This document shows positions 63,174 to 64,000 of a DNA stretch of 64,000 bases, in pieces (the stretch's first letter is position 1; every line of letters starts with the position of its first letter). Position numbers and translations under genes: made by a program. The notes below the pieces were generated by a model. That model had not been told where the DNA came from and did not search any database. It saw only the letters and a list, made by a program, of their open reading frames with translations. Source of the stretch: Neptunicella marina (GTDB lineage Bacteria > Pseudomonadota > Gammaproteobacteria > Enterobacterales > Alteromonadaceae); assembly GCF_014270035.1 (NCBI RefSeq), contig NZ_JACNEP010000001.1, forward strand, positions 434,001 through 498,000, written 5' to 3'.

Positions 63174-64000
63174 TTATTCCTTAGTTCGGTGGATCCCCAC
63201 TGCCCCTAATACATACTTCTCGTAAATTGGCTCGCTGGTGCCATGTTTAACCTTGTACATAAAGTATTTTTCAAACGCGATTTTAGCGATATGCACCCAT
63301 TTGCCCATTGATGTCCAGTTGGTATTGCGTGGCGGGTTCTGCGGTAACGCCACAAATGCCGCGCCCTTATCGCCCATATCGGCCAGACAAATAGCATTGA
63401 GTGTTGGCCTGGTTTTCATCTCCTCGCCTTTTTCCAGGCTGAGAATATTTTCCACAATGGCCGTTGTCATTGATTCAATCATAAAACCGGTTTTTGGCAC
63501 GCCCACCGGAACAGGTGTTTGCTCAAGCGGCGCCAGTGCCACGCAGACACCGGCGGCAAAAACAGACGGATAAGTAGGATTCTGTTGAAACTCATTGGTA
63601 ATAACAAACCCTTTGGGATTGCATAAATCCGGCACGGCTGCCACTGCTTCTGAGCCTTTAAATGAAGGTAAAAACATTGCCAGTGAAAAAGGTAACTGAT
63701 GGCTAAACTCCACTTCTCCTTTGCGATCCAGCTCCTCAATACTGGCATTACCATCAGTAAATTCGGTAACTCTGGCATTGCAAATCCATTTAATACCGCG
63801 ATCACGAAACTCATGTTCCATCAATGCTTTGGAGTCTCCGACTCCCCCCAGCCCCATATGGCCAACATAAGGTTCAGAGGTAACAAACGTAATCGGGACA
63901 CGGTCGCGAATTTTTTTCTTACGTAATAAATGCTCAAGGGTTAATACATATTCATACGCTGGACCAAAACAACTGGCGCCCTGCATGGCGCCCACCAATA
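63174..64000 (-). CDS. Sulfide:quinone-oxidoreductase-like FAD protein, C-terminal part
   Basis: The gene runs off the right edge; about 275 C-terminal residues are visible. The segment MQGASCFGPAYEY, with a conserved Cys, followed by TFVTSEPYVGHMGLGGVGDS, resembles the second dinucleotide-binding region of sulfide:quinone oxidoreductase and flavocytochrome c sulfide dehydrogenase. FAAGVCVALAP and the C-terminal membrane-associating helix (HIAKIAFEKYFMYKVKHG) also fit. It would oxidise sulfide (or a related sulfur species) and pass electrons to quinone. The N-terminal FAD-binding motif lies outside the window, so the subtype is uncertain. Confidence 0.78.
   Translation of the reverse strand, partial: LVGAMQGASCFGPAYEYVLTLEHLLRKKKIRDRVPITFVTSEPYVGHMGLGGVGDSKALMEHEFRDRGIKWICNARVTEFTDGNASIEELDRKGEVEFSHQLPFSLAMFLPSFKGSEAVAAVPDLCNPKGFVITNEFQQNPTYPSVFAAGVCVALAPLEQTPVPVGVPKTGFMIESMTTAIVENILSLEKGEEMKTRPTLNAICLADMGDKGAAFVALPQNPPRNTNWTSMGKWVHIAKIAFEKYFMYKVKHGTSEPIYEKYVLGAVGIHRTKE

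Overview
The window is chromosomal DNA of a marine-type gammaproteobacterium, most likely an Alteromonadales relative (Alteromonas, Aestuariibacter or Catenovulum-like; genus not resolved). This rests on the gene order topA-DUF2058, yciK, rluB-scpB-scpA-yciO-rnm divergent from trpEGD(CF)BA-yciB-yciI, an intact hisGDCBHAFIE operon, an astB gene, and the abundance of TonB-dependent receptors. No rRNA, tRNA or CRISPR array was seen.

Layout. 1-1482: an edge-truncated serine hydrolase and a membrane AraC-type regulator. 1600-6347: a TPR-sulfotransferase downstream of a TonB-dependent receptor. 6647-10685: BCCT transporter, FKBP isomerase, DUF418 membrane protein. 10916-16697: a CrbS-like symporter/histidine kinase and its probable LuxR-type partner CrbR, separated by a 268-bp MITE-like repeat, a GFA-family gene and a TauE/SafE permease. 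16834-23662: a probable polyhydroxybutyrate (PHB)/3-hydroxybutyrate utilisation locus (TonB receptor; divergent GntP-type permease, secreted MetX-like hydrolase, secreted PHB depolymerase, 3-hydroxybutyrate dehydrogenase). 23832-37779: small membrane protein, DUF2058, topA, astB, Ig-like lipoprotein, DAACS symporter, sohB, VolA/Pla-1-type lipase, yciK. 37833-41729: rluB-scpB-scpA-yciO-rnm. 41952-50077: trp leader and trp operon with trpCF fusion, then yciB, yciI and arfB. 50110-53528: acyltransferase, lipoproteins, a retropepsin-like protein and a small charged protein. 53839-61700: his leader and his operon, interrupted between hisF and hisIE by a 539-bp unit carrying a four-helix-bundle (S23/Avd-like) gene bounded by CGAGT heptad repeats. 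61777-64000: an unknown membrane protein, a gene-free block dense in perfect hairpins, and the end of a sulfide:quinone-oxidoreductase-like gene.

How the genes work together. The trp and his operons each have a readable leader peptide (three Trp codons; five His codons) followed by a terminator, so both are expected to be controlled by attenuation. The PHB locus forms a plausible pathway: depolymerisation outside the cytoplasm, oligomer cleavage, uptake, then oxidation to acetoacetate. The CrbS/CrbR-like pair would connect acetate availability to gene expression. Most remaining genes are housekeeping.

Strongest candidates for something undescribed: the S23-type unit inside the his operon (60531-61069), the hairpin-dense block (62540-63014), the MITE-like repeat (14314-14581), the TonB receptor/TPR-sulfotransferase pair, and the secreted MetX-fold enzyme in the PHB locus.
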